From positions 10,856,505 through 10,920,504 of the forward strand of contig LS997565.1 of assembly GCA_000469685.2 (NCBI GenBank): a stretch of DNA of 64,000 nucleotides, given 5' to 3'. The DNA comes from Haemonchus contortus. Lineage: Eukaryota > Nematoda > Chromadorea > Rhabditida > Trichostrongylidae. A model generated the notes under the pieces. It saw only the letters and a list, made by a program, of their open reading frames with translations. It was not told where the DNA came from and did not search any database. Of this stretch, positions 48,658 to 60,238 are shown one piece after another. The number at the start of each line of letters is the position of its first letter. The first letter of the stretch is position 1. Both the position numbers and the translations under genes were made by a program.

Positions 48658-49187
48658 ATGAATTCGATTCCCCGTTATTCAAACGACTTCACGCCTGTCC
48701 TGGAGCGGGGAGAAAAAGATTCCGACGACAGGAAGGAGCGAGATGCCGACAGTGAAGGCACGTACTCCGGCTGTCATGGTGGGCCAAGTGTTTCCCCCTT
48801 TATTTCAATGATTGCAACCAACTTTCTGTCGTTTTTGGATAATTTTTTTTTACTGTTTTCTTTTCAGAAACCATGCACTATGTGTGGAAATGCTGCTATA
48901 CATCGCGAGAAGGTGCAAAACATTATGATGGCCACCATGGCAAGTCAAATGAAGACTCTCCAAAGTGGAAAACGACTCGCCGGCGTGATCGAAGAACTCC
49001 GAGACTTAAAAAAGACGCGCAAACGTCTGCAAAGGCAGCTCGAGCATATGATGTTTCTCTGGAGGGTATGTAGTTGTATGTATGTGGTTGTATGGTGTAT
49101 GGGGTTTGTCCTATGATTGGGAATTGAATGAAACCACTTATTTCCTCCTTTTTTCTTACAGGAGCACCTAGCCGAAATCTAAGCTGA
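48658..49187 (+). CDS. Alternative frame of the same transcript, ~115 aa
   Basis: The first ATG after the acceptor TTTGTTTCAG (ending 48637) is at 48658. Its frame (MNSIPRYSNDF, then an Asp/Glu/Arg/Lys-rich stretch) runs through the same introns (48779-48867 and 49066-49161) and stops at 49185-49187. It therefore overlaps the frame starting at 48743 over its whole length. In exons 2 and 3 this frame is basic and less protein-like than the other. It could be the true product, an upstream overlapping frame, or noise. Confidence 0.3.
48743..49182 (+). CDS. Small coiled-coil protein, 84 aa, three exons
   Basis: Exons 48743-48778, 48868-49065 and 49162-49182 join in phase 0. The donor is CATG/GTGGGC and the acceptors TTTTCAG and CTTACAG. 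The product has a short N-terminus, then CTMCGNAAIHREK (a possible C-x2-C...H zinc site). A long basic amphipathic helix follows (KRLAGVIEELRDLKKTRKRL) and the end is MMFLWREHLAEI. This suggests a small nuclear or complex-forming protein, but I do not recognise the family. AATAAA lies at 49277-49282. The ATG at 48743 is not the first in the mRNA; the competing frame is listed separately. The gene is convergent with the PhzF-family gene. Confidence 0.5.
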
Positions 49188-49276
49188 TCTCCGTCGTCGT
49201 GGAACATCGCCCTGGCCTTATGGCCACTCGTCCTGACACTTTCCCCTTTTGCTTCTTTTTGTAATGTTATATTAGT

Positions 49277-49282
49277 AATAAA
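49277..49282 (+). terminator. Polyadenylation signal AATAAA
   Basis: AATAAA lies 95 bases after the stop of the small coiled-coil gene and suits its 3' end. Confidence 0.55.
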
Positions 49283-49536
49283 TATGTACAGGCAAGACTA
49301 GTGTACAACAAAAGAACTTTCGGTCCCGCTACATCATGAGATGTAGACCTCCTGAGCCTATAAACTAATAGAGTCCTGAAACGATCAACCGAGGTAAGCT
49401 ATTTGACTAAATTGTTCGTTCTTTCATAAAGCTACAATCAGCGAATGCTTTTTACTCCTTAGCTTTCAGTAGAGAACTGGTGACTTTCCCATTCCGATAT
49501 CATTACGACGGGTTTACGCCCGTGAACAGCAAGTCT

Positions 49537-49560
49537 TTTATTTTCTTCAAAATATTTATT
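49537..49560 (-). terminator. Polyadenylation signals of the PhzF-family gene
   Basis: On the minus strand AATAAA occurs directly after the stop codon (49560-49555) and again at 49542-49537. Either could direct cleavage of this transcript. Confidence 0.5.
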
Positions 49561-52500
49561 CTAATAGAATATTGCTTCGTTCAAATGGATTTGACCCTGT
49601 AGAACTGTGACGGATTGTCCTAGAATAGATACTCTGCCGGAATCGCAAAGGTTTATTCGAAACTGTGCTCCTCGGTTCGGATATGACTGGTACGCTAAAA
49701 TAATGAAGTTTGAGAATTCGGTACAGAATCAGTTTCTATCGATTATTTTGGTGAAGGATTTTTGTTTTATAAGCTCGAGTAAGAAATCTAGGCAATTAAA
49801 TGAAAAAACGTTGAGTGTGACTGCTCCCTACAATTACCCATCGAATTTCTGCAACAGAAGGAAAGCACGGCGCATAAAACACCGGGAAGCGCAACGCGGC
49901 AACTAGTCAGTAGTCGCGGCGCTGCTTCATAGCTGGTAGATTAGGTCATCACATTGATTCCATTATGGCAGAAGCGTTATAGTATTAGGCGATATTCTTC
50001 TCACTCACCGTATAGACTACGTTTCTGAAGTACTGCTCCCCACAATGGTGCTAAAGCACACTGAGCAGAACCCGTGGCTGGATCTTCCATGATCCCTACC
50101 CACGGTGCGAAGTAGCGGCACACATAGTCATACGGCTCAGCTTCAGAATCAACGAATCCCTAAAACCTTTGTGTTACTACTCCTATGTAGTTGATTCTAC
50201 ATAGGCTATAGATAGGATGATGTGTAGCTCATGTTTCTCGACCAAAGGAAAAAGCGGGGAAGGGTAAAGGTGCTCTCTGAGGCATATGGTACTGGAGATT
50301 TTCGCTTTATAATGAGGTAGTGTCCAGAGTAGAAAAAAGTAGGGGTACTTAGCTCTACATTCTTGGGCCGGAGTAGTTTATTTCTGAACAACCTTCTCTC
50401 AATCAGTCTGACAATGACTGAAGAATCTTCTGTCAGCGCCTTCGAGACCGGGCGACGTATTGGCAGCGGTCACCATTTTCAGCGGCCCTTTTATAGTAGC
50501 AGGATGTATGGCCTTATTGAGCCTTCACTCCACAAAATGCTCTCAGGAAGGTCTACCGTCCGTCACGAAAATTATTTTCGCGACTATTTTGAAGGCCCAA
50601 GTTTCCCCTGTATGGTAAGATGTTATACTTATTCAAGGGTGTAAGATGTCGCGTCAGAAGTCGCAAAATTCGGTTTCTTCTAGAGAGTACCTATTTTTTC
50701 GTTGTGCTTGACATGAGGACGTCTGGTAGATGAACACGCCGGAGAAGGGAGCTATCAATGAACAGAGGCGTCAAGATCACACGAGATTAAACACACGACA
50801 GCACTGTATTGGAATGGATTCTGATAGTAAGGAATGATGCTAAGAGAGAAAGAATTATGAAGAGTTCTGAAGGATGGAAACGTTGCACAGATGGAGAGAG
50901 TACAGGGTGAAAAGCATAATGTATTGTGATAGTGAAGGAATCATGATGATTCGCCCGAAAAAGGTAAACTGAAACCTGTGACATGGCGTGGAGAGGTGCA
51001 AAGGTGACGACCACTCCACGTGTGAATTCACCTTCGGGATCAAGCTTCACCATCCTTTCTGCTCTCATTGCAGTAATTTGAGACAATTCAAAACTGAAAT
51101 GTGAAAATTCCACATCCTCCTGCCGGTATTTATGACTTTTATGACACATTCCTGTTCCAGGGTGCTCAATCGTGATCGTAATGATAATCTCCTTCAACTT
51201 CATCACCGTAATGATGTAGGACTCATCACGATTCAAGACATTACACCGAAATCCTATAATCGGCCGGGTGAACACCCAAGTGTGTCTTCCAAGGTTTTTG
51301 GTTCCCCAATATCGAAAAGCAAAAGCTGGGCATACTATGGGAAATAATCATTGACCTGTACATCTGTCGATTAGTATAGTGGGGATTGTAGCAGTATAAA
51401 CCAAAATGACTAAGACTAACTATTACCATCATCTTAGCCCTTATTGAGAGACATTTCATGTAGTTGACGGTAACCCAAGTAATGACTTAGATCCACTGAT
51501 TACTGGCTTGATTCGCAGGTTTTTGATTCCTGTTTTTTTATTTCCAGCGGGGGATTCTGTGTCTGGGAAGAAATATTCGCCAGATAAACGTAGGAATTTC
51601 ATTGAGCTTTCGGGAGCAAAGAAACGGGTTGGGTAAAAAAAGAGGTGAATAGGATATGAACACTTACTTTGTAGTTTCCTTGTCTATGACGATAATCAAC
51701 TTTTTTGCGGCGCTTGCATAAGCAACAGCTTCGACCCGAATGATTTTCGGTATGAAGGATTGAATAAGTTCGTGCAAATGAGGCGGAGCACGAAACTGTA
51801 AACGAACATTTCTAGAAGATCGATACCTGACTTTTTTTCATGAAGTCTGCGAGGATTTGAGCCAACACAATAACAGTCTCGAAATGTCCAGGCTTTGAAG
51901 GAGCAACAACCTCAGGAAAAATATTCGCCAGTGAACTTGGTTTTCCGTGAAACTGGATGGCAGTAACGTTGTATTGCGGAAAGTCCATTTCAACTTGTTT
52001 TCGAGCACCTTTTCGAACAACAAGATTTCCAGACTTCGTTGCAAATGTGATCGTAGATGACTCGTTACCTGAAAGAAGAACGCTTGGACAGAGCGATCAG
52101 TTGCAAGATCTAGAAAATATACGAAAATAATGGTAAAATTGAAAGGAACAACAGAGGCAGAACCCAAGGGATCCTCATCTACTGCTTGGGGCCAAGTAGA
52201 TGTGCCTAACGCCCAGTTTGGCTCCATTTCCTAAGCCGAACGCTCCTCATTTCTGTTCAGATAGTTAAACCTTAGGGCTCATCAATGGACATTGGTAACC
52301 CAGAGCTTTTGTCGGGTCACACTTTCATGATCCGCCCAACCCCTCAGTTCTTACAGGCTCCCAAAGTACATAACCGAATAGGCCCGGGCTGCCTACGATA
52401 CCATCTACCTCAAAAAAAAAAGGGACTCTTTGTAATCCCAGGACGCATAGGACTTAAAAATTGTCCTTATGATTAGAAAGAACATGGGAAGACTGGAACT

Positions 52501-53585
52501 TGGCTCTGAAAATGTCGACTGGAACTTGACTCTGGCAATATCAAGCTTCAATAATTCCTGACATACCGATTTCGTTGAACAGAACATGGGAAGAAGCGAG
52601 TGTCGCGTGCCCGCACAGTGGCACCTCGGCTGTAGGAGTAAACCACCGCAACGAAAACTTGCTAGCTGAAAATAACGCATATAACCAGTTTCTCAATGTC
52701 TTCTACGTCTTTTTAGGAGACCTGTATGGAAATCGCCGTCTGTAGGAATAGGAAATGCTGTTTCAGACAGATTGAATTCAGCTGCGATTTTTTGATATTC
52801 ACCATCTCTTAACACCTGAAATTTTATTTTTGAGAAGAATTGAATGAGTGTGGTAGCAAACTATTTAATTTAGAGAAATGATGATCCCCTAAATTTGGCA
52901 ATTTCTAATGTATAAATAGTCTCAATCAAGTCCTCTTGCCATGCTTGCTCGCCGCGGAGAAAGAGGGGTGGGAGAGGGGGGGGGGGGGGGGGAAGAGGAG
53001 CTCTAGGCAGAGGAGTAAAAGCTTGCTCCTTCAAGTGGGGGTTATCGTCATAGGCAGTGCAGGCGGTCTGTGTGATTTTCGGGCAAGCAGAAGCTTTCTG
53101 GACAGTCGTCTATGCCGGTGTCAAATAGGAATCCTCACTGAATATGAGAAATTGTATTGCAAAAGATCAATTCTTCTCCTCGGTGTGCAAAACCATTCTT
53201 GTTAAAATCCGCAACATTTTTCAACTATTTTCGATTCAGCTATGGAAATTTAAAATCAGTGCCCAATAACTCGGCTTTGGAAGGAGGTGGGGCAATGCAA
53301 AGTGACGCTGATTTCGCAGGTATGGTCAGGGGTCACAGATTCCATGTCTCCATAAGTCTGTAACTTAGTCTTCATTTCTATGAGTACAATTTGACTGCGT
53401 AAGAGTCTGATGAAAGCACTGGGTCACTCGAAGACCCTTCGAGTCGTTGTAAAGAGGTCTTCTTTCAGTCCTTTTCCAGTTCATTAATAACATACCCGAG
53501 GAATCAAGCAGACAGCGGCTTGGTTACCAGTAAATCGTTCCGCTGTGAAGGCATCGACGATAAACGTAGTGTATTTTTGCTCCAT
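49561..53585 (-). CDS. PhzF-family (PBLD-like) isomerase-fold protein, 351 aa, eight exons
   Basis: Complete gene. Exons: 53585-53496, 52815-52722, 52665-52567, 52068-51827, 51795-51668, 51093-50976, 50159-50009 and 49694-49561. All phases agree. Family marks occur in order: [20 protein letters not shown] at the N-terminus, NLSETAF (with the conserved catalytic-type Glu), [40 protein letters not shown], and RGAQFRINL ... [15 protein letters not shown] at the C-terminus. The family has a diaminopimelate-epimerase-like double-barrel fold; animal members (PBLD/MAWBP type) are cytosolic with poorly known substrates. At 351 residues it is longer than the usual 260-300. The extra lies around the end of exon 4 and exon 5, where an earlier donor is possible. 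A TTTAG acceptor lies just upstream of the ATG. A mariner is inserted 97 bases upstream. Confidence 0.9.
50414..50614 (+). CDS. Possible first exon of an antisense gene in a PhzF intron
   Basis: An ATG opens 67 codons that end exactly at a good donor (CCTGTATG/GTAAGATG). The residues look protein-like ([31 protein letters not shown]). It lies inside intron 6 of the minus-strand PhzF gene. No family is recognised. The best downstream plus exon (51163-51347) does not match its phase directly, so at least one exon is missing or the call is wrong. Confidence 0.3.
51163..51347 (+). CDS. Possible last exon of an antisense gene in a PhzF intron
   Basis: After CTGTTCCAG a frame runs 61 codons to a TAA at 51345-51347 ([18 protein letters not shown] at its start, [11 protein letters not shown] at its end). 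It lies in PhzF intron 5, antisense to that gene, and is plausible by composition only. It needs an incoming phase of 2. Confidence 0.25.
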
Positions 53586-53681
53586 TCAATAATCTAAACA
53601 ATCTTGAATGGTTCTTCAACGAACGACAATGGTTTCAAGGCTAGAATTTTCGTATAGAGTGAATTCAGCGAGTACTAACTA

Positions 53682-54946
53682 TTAGGTTGTTCGGAAAGGA
53701 ATGCGCGCTAACTTTGTCCATTCATTTCTCCCCTACTATAAAAGATTTTTCAAAACAATTTTGTATATTAGATAGAGATTTTCATTGCGCATCTTTTGAT
53801 ACATTTTTGGCTATGTCTACTTTGTTTTTTCTAAGGATAGAAAGTTTAAAAGTTGCTTGACCAAAAATGCCTTTTGCGGGCTTGCATGAGGTACAACTTC
53901 AAGCAAGGAAAATCGGGTGCTGATTCTCATCGTGCCACATCTGAAGTATACGGCGAAAAAGCCCTGTCAGAAAACCAGTGTCGACGATGGTGTCGGCGTT
54001 TTCAAAACGGTAATGAAAGCTTGGAGAACGAAGAACATGGAAGTCTCCCTCAATTCGTCGATAACCAAGTGTTGAAGGCCGTCGTTAAATTGGATCCACA
54101 CCAAACCACCCAAGAACTGGCAACACATGTTGGCTGCTCAGACTCTATCATCCATGAGCATTTGCTGGCAATTGGCAAGAAGAACAGGTGAGGAAAATGG
54201 GTACCGCACCAGCTGGGCGACCCAAACCAGGCAACGCAAGTGGCGGTGGCCAAAATTCTTCTCCATCGCTCCAAGAACAGCGGTTTTTTCATCTCTATTA
54301 TGACATCAGACGGGAAATGGATCTGCTTCGACAAAACAACACGAAAAGGACAGTGGTTAGACGCCGATGACACCCCAAAACCCACTACGAAACCGGATAC
54401 ACACGGCAGAAAGGTGGTGCTCTGTGTTTGGCGGAACAGAAAAGGTTGAGTGTAGTTTGAAGTCCTGAATTCGGGTCGAACGGTTACGGCGGACATTTGC
54501 AAAGATAAATTGAACCGCGTGGATCAAGCACTGCGTCGTCAAGGTGTCAAAACGACGTCGACCAAATTCCTCCTCGACAACGCCCGTCAACATGTTGCGA
54601 AAACCACCTTGGAAAAAAATTTAGGAATAAGGGTTGGGAATTCCTGCCTCATCCGCCTTATAGCCCAGACCTGACTCCATCCGATGACCATCTGTTCCGG
54701 TCAATGCAGCACTCCTTGGCCGAGAGAAAATTCAAAAACCGCAAAAAAGTCCAACTCAGGGTGTCCAACTACTTTGAGTTGCAGCCGGCCGAGTTCTTCA
54801 GAAGAAGAAACCATTATTTGCGTAAACGTAGACAAGGAGTCATTGATAGTAATGGTAAGTATCTTTTGAATTGATCTTGTTTAGTTTTGTTTTTATAATA
54901 AAAATTTTTTTGAACTCAAACGCGCATTCCTTTCCGAACAACCTAA
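53682..54946 (+). mobile_element. mariner element (bandit/irritans-like), 1265 bp
   Basis: Perfect terminal inverted repeats of 26 bases (TTAGGTTGTTCGGAAAGGAA...) lie at 53682-53707 and 54921-54946. They are flanked by TA (53680-53681 and 54947-54948). Length, ends and gene position are typical of mariner. The end sequence is nearly that of other irritans-group elements, and a closely related element (bandit) is known from the hookworm Ancylostoma. It inserted between the PhzF gene and the gene at 55195. Confidence 0.95.
53853..54877 (+). pseudogene. mariner transposase, broken
   Basis: The N-terminal DNA-binding half is open at 53853-54191 (helix-turn-helix region with ALSENQCRRWCRRFQNGN and a second helix unit). 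The catalytic half continues in other frames: TSDGKWICFDKTTRKGQWLD, then LDNARQHVA, then PYSPDLTPSD and a tail ending VIDSNGKY near 54860. The three acidic catalytic positions (D, D, D) can be seen in the remnants, but several frameshifts and stops separate them. The element is therefore non-autonomous today, although its ends could still be moved by another source. Confidence 0.9.
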
Positions 54947-54948
54947 TA

Positions 54949-55194
54949 GATTATGACATATAGAAGTCGAGAAGCTGTTGTAGATTACTTCAAGACGATT
55001 CAGTTCATTCAAATAGCCGAACAGGATTACTGTTTCCTACCATAATCCTGACTTGCTATTTTATTTGAGTGAATTGAGTAGTATAATTTGGAATTGAAGG
55101 TAAATGTAGATAGGCTCAGCATCCCAGTATCAGTGGGAGTAAATCGAAAAGTATCGCGAGAACTATGATCGGCTAGTCGTTTTTGTCCCCCAGT
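54949..55194. other. Short spacer, nothing recognised
   Basis: I see no feature between the mariner and the next coding exon. An upstream exon of that gene could lie here. Confidence 0.3.
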
Positions 55195-55808
55195 TGAAGA
55201 GAATGCGTGGAAGGAATTCAAAAAAACACATCTGAAGATGATTGAGCAGAATGTTGGGCATTACGGACGGTCAAGGACGAGAGTAAGGAAGCTAGCCTTG
55301 AATGCATTCGGTAGAAACGACCCCTTCTTGGGAACCTATCGATCAGTACCTTATTTTATACGAACTGAAAACCAATGGATGGATAAATATCAGAGGGTTT
55401 TCGTTTCTGAGCTCTGAGCCAATACCCATGTCAAATTCTGATTTCTTCTTTCTTTTTTTAGCTACTACCCGTGGGGGGGGGGGGGGGGGGGAGAGGGAGA
55501 GGGAGTAAATCAATGCCACTTTCTTCCAGCTGGTTTTAGAAGGGCAGGCCTTCCTGAATAGAAAGAAAGGGCTACTTTTTGCGAATACTCGGGTGAGTAC
55601 TTAATAATCAATAGGTTTACTAACTGATGATAAGAAATGGTTTCTCCCAAAACGAACGCTTATTTGTAGAAAGTTGCGATAACATTATTGATAGCAGTGT
55701 GCCAAGAGATCTGATGGGGAAAATGTGGAGGCGTTTGCGCCCAAACTGGGAAGAACTGGGAGAAGAACTGGGAAATATGATCGCATTGGCAACACACAGT
55801 GGAATAGA
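55195..55808 (+). CDS. Internal exons of an unidentified gene
   Basis: Three plus-strand exons have good splice sites: 55195-55345 (after GTCCCCCAG), 55530-55596 (after TTCTTCCAG) and 55670-55808 (after TTTGTAG, ending at GTAAGTG). Joined phases agree if exon 2 ends at 55596. The products include AWKEFKKTHLKMIEQNVGHY, LVLEGQAFLNRKKGLLFANT and VPRDLMGKMWRRLRPNWEEL, followed by a Glu/Leu-rich helix. These look like real soluble helical protein, but no family is recognised. Neither the start nor the end was found. The first intron contains a long poly-G run (about 55471-55490). Confidence 0.45.
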
Positions 55809-56884
55809 GTAAGTGAAGGCATTGTAAGCGAAATGACTGAAGCGATTGATCTGTGGCGGGCAAGGCCAACGATAACCGGCTGATGTCGACCCAGAACAGG
55901 CCATAAAATGAGACCATCCCAGTACTCTAGTTTACTATTAGCGCTGGTCCACCCTCTCTGAAGCGGACTGCTTCGGGTGCTGTGAATTTTTGAAAAAGTG
56001 CTATCGGTCTCTGCGTTCAAATGTCCTCTATTTCGCAATTTCCTAGCAATTTAGATACCACTTAGGTTTTTTTAGCCTTAATTAGCTATTTTAGCAGAAT
56101 GCTGTGGTGTCGCTAAGTAATCGTTGAGTATCCCTGAGTGTCCATTGAAAACACGTTTTACCTTCGCAAGACCTTGAGAAGTCAAAAGCGAGCACACCCA
56201 AAGACCAAAAGGTCACGCTCTTTACTTTGCAGTAACGTATTGTTTCACCAAAAAATTCATAAAAGGACCTTGATCGATGTACTCAACATACTCATTGTAC
56301 TTGATTGATTGGGACGGTTAGCGGATCACCTCAACTCGAAGTTCCAAATAAACTCCGAATCCACATCAACTATCACAACCCTTCAGTTGGAGATAATTCT
56401 CTTCTGGGAACTGTTGATTAAGTGATTCAGGGAAGGTTCCGTGTGGCTTCCCAAATTTCAAAGATATTCTCTGTATACAACTTTTGCCTTACGCGTTTTT
56501 TCTTTATCGTGAAGCCTGTGTGAAGGCCATGAAGGTCTTTGAGGTGACTCACATTCAGTGGATTTTGTCAGTTTTCGGCTATTTGTGAGGCTGGATATGA
56601 AGGGATCTACCCACCCTACTACTTCCTATCAGTTAGTATTCCAAAGGCGATGAATATTCGAGTTCCGGCTTACTCCTCTGGTCATTTATTATACTTTACT
56701 CTTCAGGAGTGGAGAGGAGGAGGAGGGGGGGGGGGGAAATTCGCAGCTTTTCCGCTCATTCCTGATCATTCAATAGGAAAAGGTGACGTCGAACAGATTG
56801 AAACATGGAAGGGAACATGAAAGAGTCGCTTTTTTATGGAGAAAATAAGATAAAGTTCTTGGGCATTGAATATTTGCCTCTGAC
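55809..56884. other. Intergenic or intronic, no supported exon
   Basis: Frames on the minus strand at 55620-56038 mirror the exon above and are shadows. A G-rich run is at about 56717-56736. No other feature is seen. Confidence 0.35.
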
Positions 56885-57112
56885 CATGAGGGGTGCGCCT
56901 TGCACCTCGTTTCATTCAGTATCGTAGTGGCCTATTGAAAGTGTATGTAGCCTGCACAATGACTTGTGGTGGTACAAAGCAGTGTTGTATAAACCCAGGA
57001 GAGTTTGGTAGCAACTAACCGACCTCGGAGAGATTGGAGGCTGGCCTAGGCGAATTGCTGGCCCGGACCATGCTTTTTGAGAGAGCGCCTTATGCGACTA
57101 CACCATCTCCAT
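56885..57112 (-). repeat. tRNA-derived SINE copy, diverged
   Basis: Minus-orientation copy with head near 57112 (GATGGTGTAGTCGCATAAGG). The body contains ACAATGACTTGTGGTGG, as in the others. It is shorter, with internal deletions. Confidence 0.65.
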
Positions 57113-57188
57113 CAGAATTTTTTATACCATCAGAGAATCTTGTGCCAAATTAATTATTTTAACCAGCCGTGGGCGTCGATAAATCTTC

Positions 57189-57728
57189 TTGAAGTCGCAG
57201 CTCACGATTATTTTGGGTAACCCAGATTATGATGAAAAATGGACGATAAATGTTTCCAAAGTCAAAAAAGGCTTCGAAAAACCGTTAAACAGGGGGCTGG
57301 ACGAGAATGTGACCAGAAAAATAAAGAAGAGTTGGGCGTTTGGACGAGCTATACAATGTGTCTCACTGCGTAAGTGTGGGTCCTGGTGCGAATAACAGAC
57401 AATGGTAAGCAAAAATTCATTCACTCATGAGCATAAGTAAACAAAAAACCCTAGTGACAGCAAAAGTTGCTCACCTTTTTCAGCCTCAAAAAGTATGAAA
57501 TTACATAAGGGATCGCGGCAGCAAAAAGAATAATAGAGGAAAAATAGAATGGGAGAGAAACGTCGCCTCATCACTCGGTTATCAGCTGATTGTGTGTGGG
57601 TCCTAGAACGAATAGTTGCAATCTGTACTGTCTCGACATTCGTCTGACCGTCTGACGTAACATTGATCGAGAAGCGGAAAGGTCATCGACGTTCCCGCCC
57701 ATTGAATTATCGTGAACTGTGCCTTTAA
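57189..57728. mobile_element. TTAA-flanked MITE, copy 3 (540 bp)
   Basis: The right end ATCGTGAACTGTGCCTTTAA stops at 57728. The left end (TTGAAGTCGCAGCTCACGAT) is a mutated partner. The interior aligns, inverted, with 39645-40305 (ACCCAGATTATGATGAAAAA, GGTCCTGGTGCGAATAACAG). This copy is reversed and shorter than the other two. Confidence 0.75.
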
Positions 57729-60236
57729 TTCTACCCAATATTGGCACAATGCAGTAAGCTTTAATCCCTCATATGATGCACATACGTACACGCATTAAGT
57801 TGGCTATCTACTTGACGTCATCCTGAGCCTTCTACTACTCAGTATATTTATGATAATTCTTCTATAAAGAATGCAATTTAGCCCAGATGAATCCCCAGAA
57901 CGAGTTTGTTCCGCTATAAATTAGATTTCCTATCAAATAGCGACTGCTGATGAGCACTCTAGCGGAATTCTATTTCCTTGTTAATCTTCACCGACATATT
58001 TATTAAGCGTTCATGCAGATCATAGCAGACATGATTGCTTCCCAGAAAGTTGTCATAAAAGTCAGCTGAACTTGTGTTACTAAGGGCAAACTTTCGACAT
58101 TCGGGCCGAGAAATGCTCCTTTCGATATTCTTTAAACCTTTAGAGTGCTCCTTATACTTATTTTGACTTCAGAGTGCAAAGTACATAGGCGATTAAGCAG
58201 TTTTTTAAAGGAGCCATTGTTGAAGTTGTTTTTTCACTCTTTCGTAACTGCCCATTATCATTCAACTGATATTTGAGAAGACCGGGTGACCAAATCAGGT
58301 GCCAGCAACCTTCACGCCATGCCCCCAGAATGAGTTAGTGTAAGGGTGTGCTGGAACTATCCGGGAATTGATCCATGGAGTCTCCACATAGCTGATGTCA
58401 ATGGGTAGAGTACCTTAGCATGACTTAGACAGCCAGCTAATCCCGATGCAGATGATTCACTATCAGATTAATGTACTGGAATGAGGGGGCGCTATGCACA
58501 TGTTTTTCTCTCCTCCTCATTTATCCGATTGCTTCTATATCCGTTACAGAAGGAATTATCGATAGTCTTATCCTTACCATGCCATTACTATAACAGTCTC
58601 TGAAATTCGTAAGCTATTCCCCTCTGAAACGCCCTTATAGGAGCCAAATATCAAAAAACTGAGCAACCCCCCCCCCCCCCCCTCCCCTCCTTTGGGCAGA
58701 TTTTGCCAATGCTACTGCGTAGCGGTTGTCAATGAGAGTTTTTTTTTCTTATGCAACCTAAATTATTCCCATTTATCAATTTGAATATGACTTTTTCTCA
58801 TATTAAGGCTATTCATCCAGATTATGCTCTTAGGGATTAGAGATTACTCTTTATCCATCACCTGAAGATGATTATATTAAAGAACACACATTGACCGCCA
58901 ACAAAAATGTTGCATTTTTGACTTTTTTCTATAAAAATAGCTGTGGTGAACTAGTGAAGAAGCTGGATTACAATGAGGGCATGATCTCGACCGATACAAC
59001 TACCCGCCTGGCTTCCGCAACCATGACAGATGATTTCTGAACTTCACTGTTCTGAAGACTTGCTGCACCTATGGATACCCAAAGCTCTTTTCCCGTTCAG
59101 GGTCTATAGAACAGCCTTTTGGGAAAGGAATTTCAGAACAAAAGGAAGTGTTGTTCACGTGTAGTGTAGGCCAAAAATGTTTTGTAAACTGAGTAATCGG
59201 TCGTCTTTTACTACGATCATCTTCTGAGTGCCTGAGTTCTATCACGTTCCATATTTCCTTGCTTGTATTTGTTATTGAGGCTTTGTATTTACTGATTGGT
59301 TCTCGAAATACCAGTATTTTTTTGTTTTTTTCTTTCCCTCTAAATCTGAATCTGATCTTTCGAATTTCTGCGTACTCTGTTACTATCGTTCACATTCTTA
59401 TGCTTTATGTTTGATTTGAAGACCACAGTTGCTCAGCTGAGCGTTCGCACTTTTCTCGGTGTAATAGCTTTCGGGCAGATAATAAGGCTTGGAGAAGCCC
59501 TATGAATAGTCTATTATGCATGTTTCCTTCCCAGATCGATTGAACCGAGTGCTCTCTGATACTTCCACAGCCTCGAGTAAGAGTAGAACGTGATTGGAGC
59601 CAAAGAATATATTTAGAATACACCATGTAATGAATCTAGTACATAAATTTCTATAGTCTAATAATAATAATTAATAATAATAATTTGCTTCTACAATAGT
59701 CAGGTAGTCACAAGTATACCTATGATCCATCAACAATGCCCTTAGTCGACTCAGCATTCCAATATCCCAAGCAAATATCTAGCTAATTATAATTTAGTTG
59801 AAAGAAAGAAATCCACTCCAAGCAGCAGAGATTCCAATACTTGGAAAGTACTTTTCCTACCTGATAACCGAGAAGAGAGCACTGTTTTTGTGCCTTTTGA
59901 ATTTATTTCTCATACCGTAACATTGCCTACAATACTACTGAATTCTTGCCTACGAGACTACTGAATCTCTCTTGTCCTCTCTAATTTCCTCTTCTGAATG
60001 GTCCCTGATACTGAGGTGGCTGATACGGTACCCTTTCTTATTTTCTAATTATCTTCCTAGATAGTCTTTCATGTTGGGATACCTCCTCGGGAATATGTTT
60101 ACAACTCCGAGACCGATGACAACTAGTCAGCTCTTATGGGACGCCTCGGACAAATTGGAGCCATCCCTGATGTTTGTGAGCGACCCACACTGCGCCTGTA
60201 TCGAACCCTTACTGCTCACCTATTTGTAAATTTTCT
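57729..60236. other. Intergenic stretch, no firm gene
   Basis: A possible exon at 58938-59039 (after AAAATAG; GELVKKLDYNEGM, ending TMTDDF and a stop) and another frame at about 60090-60229 are protein-like but unsupported. A poly-C run is at 58668-58683 and an (ATA)n run at about 59660. Confidence 0.3.
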
Positions 60237-60238
60237 AG

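Noticed and set aside
51838..52227. Minus-strand 129-codon frame
   Set aside because: It is a shifted-frame shadow of PhzF exon 4, whose correct frame carries the family sequence.
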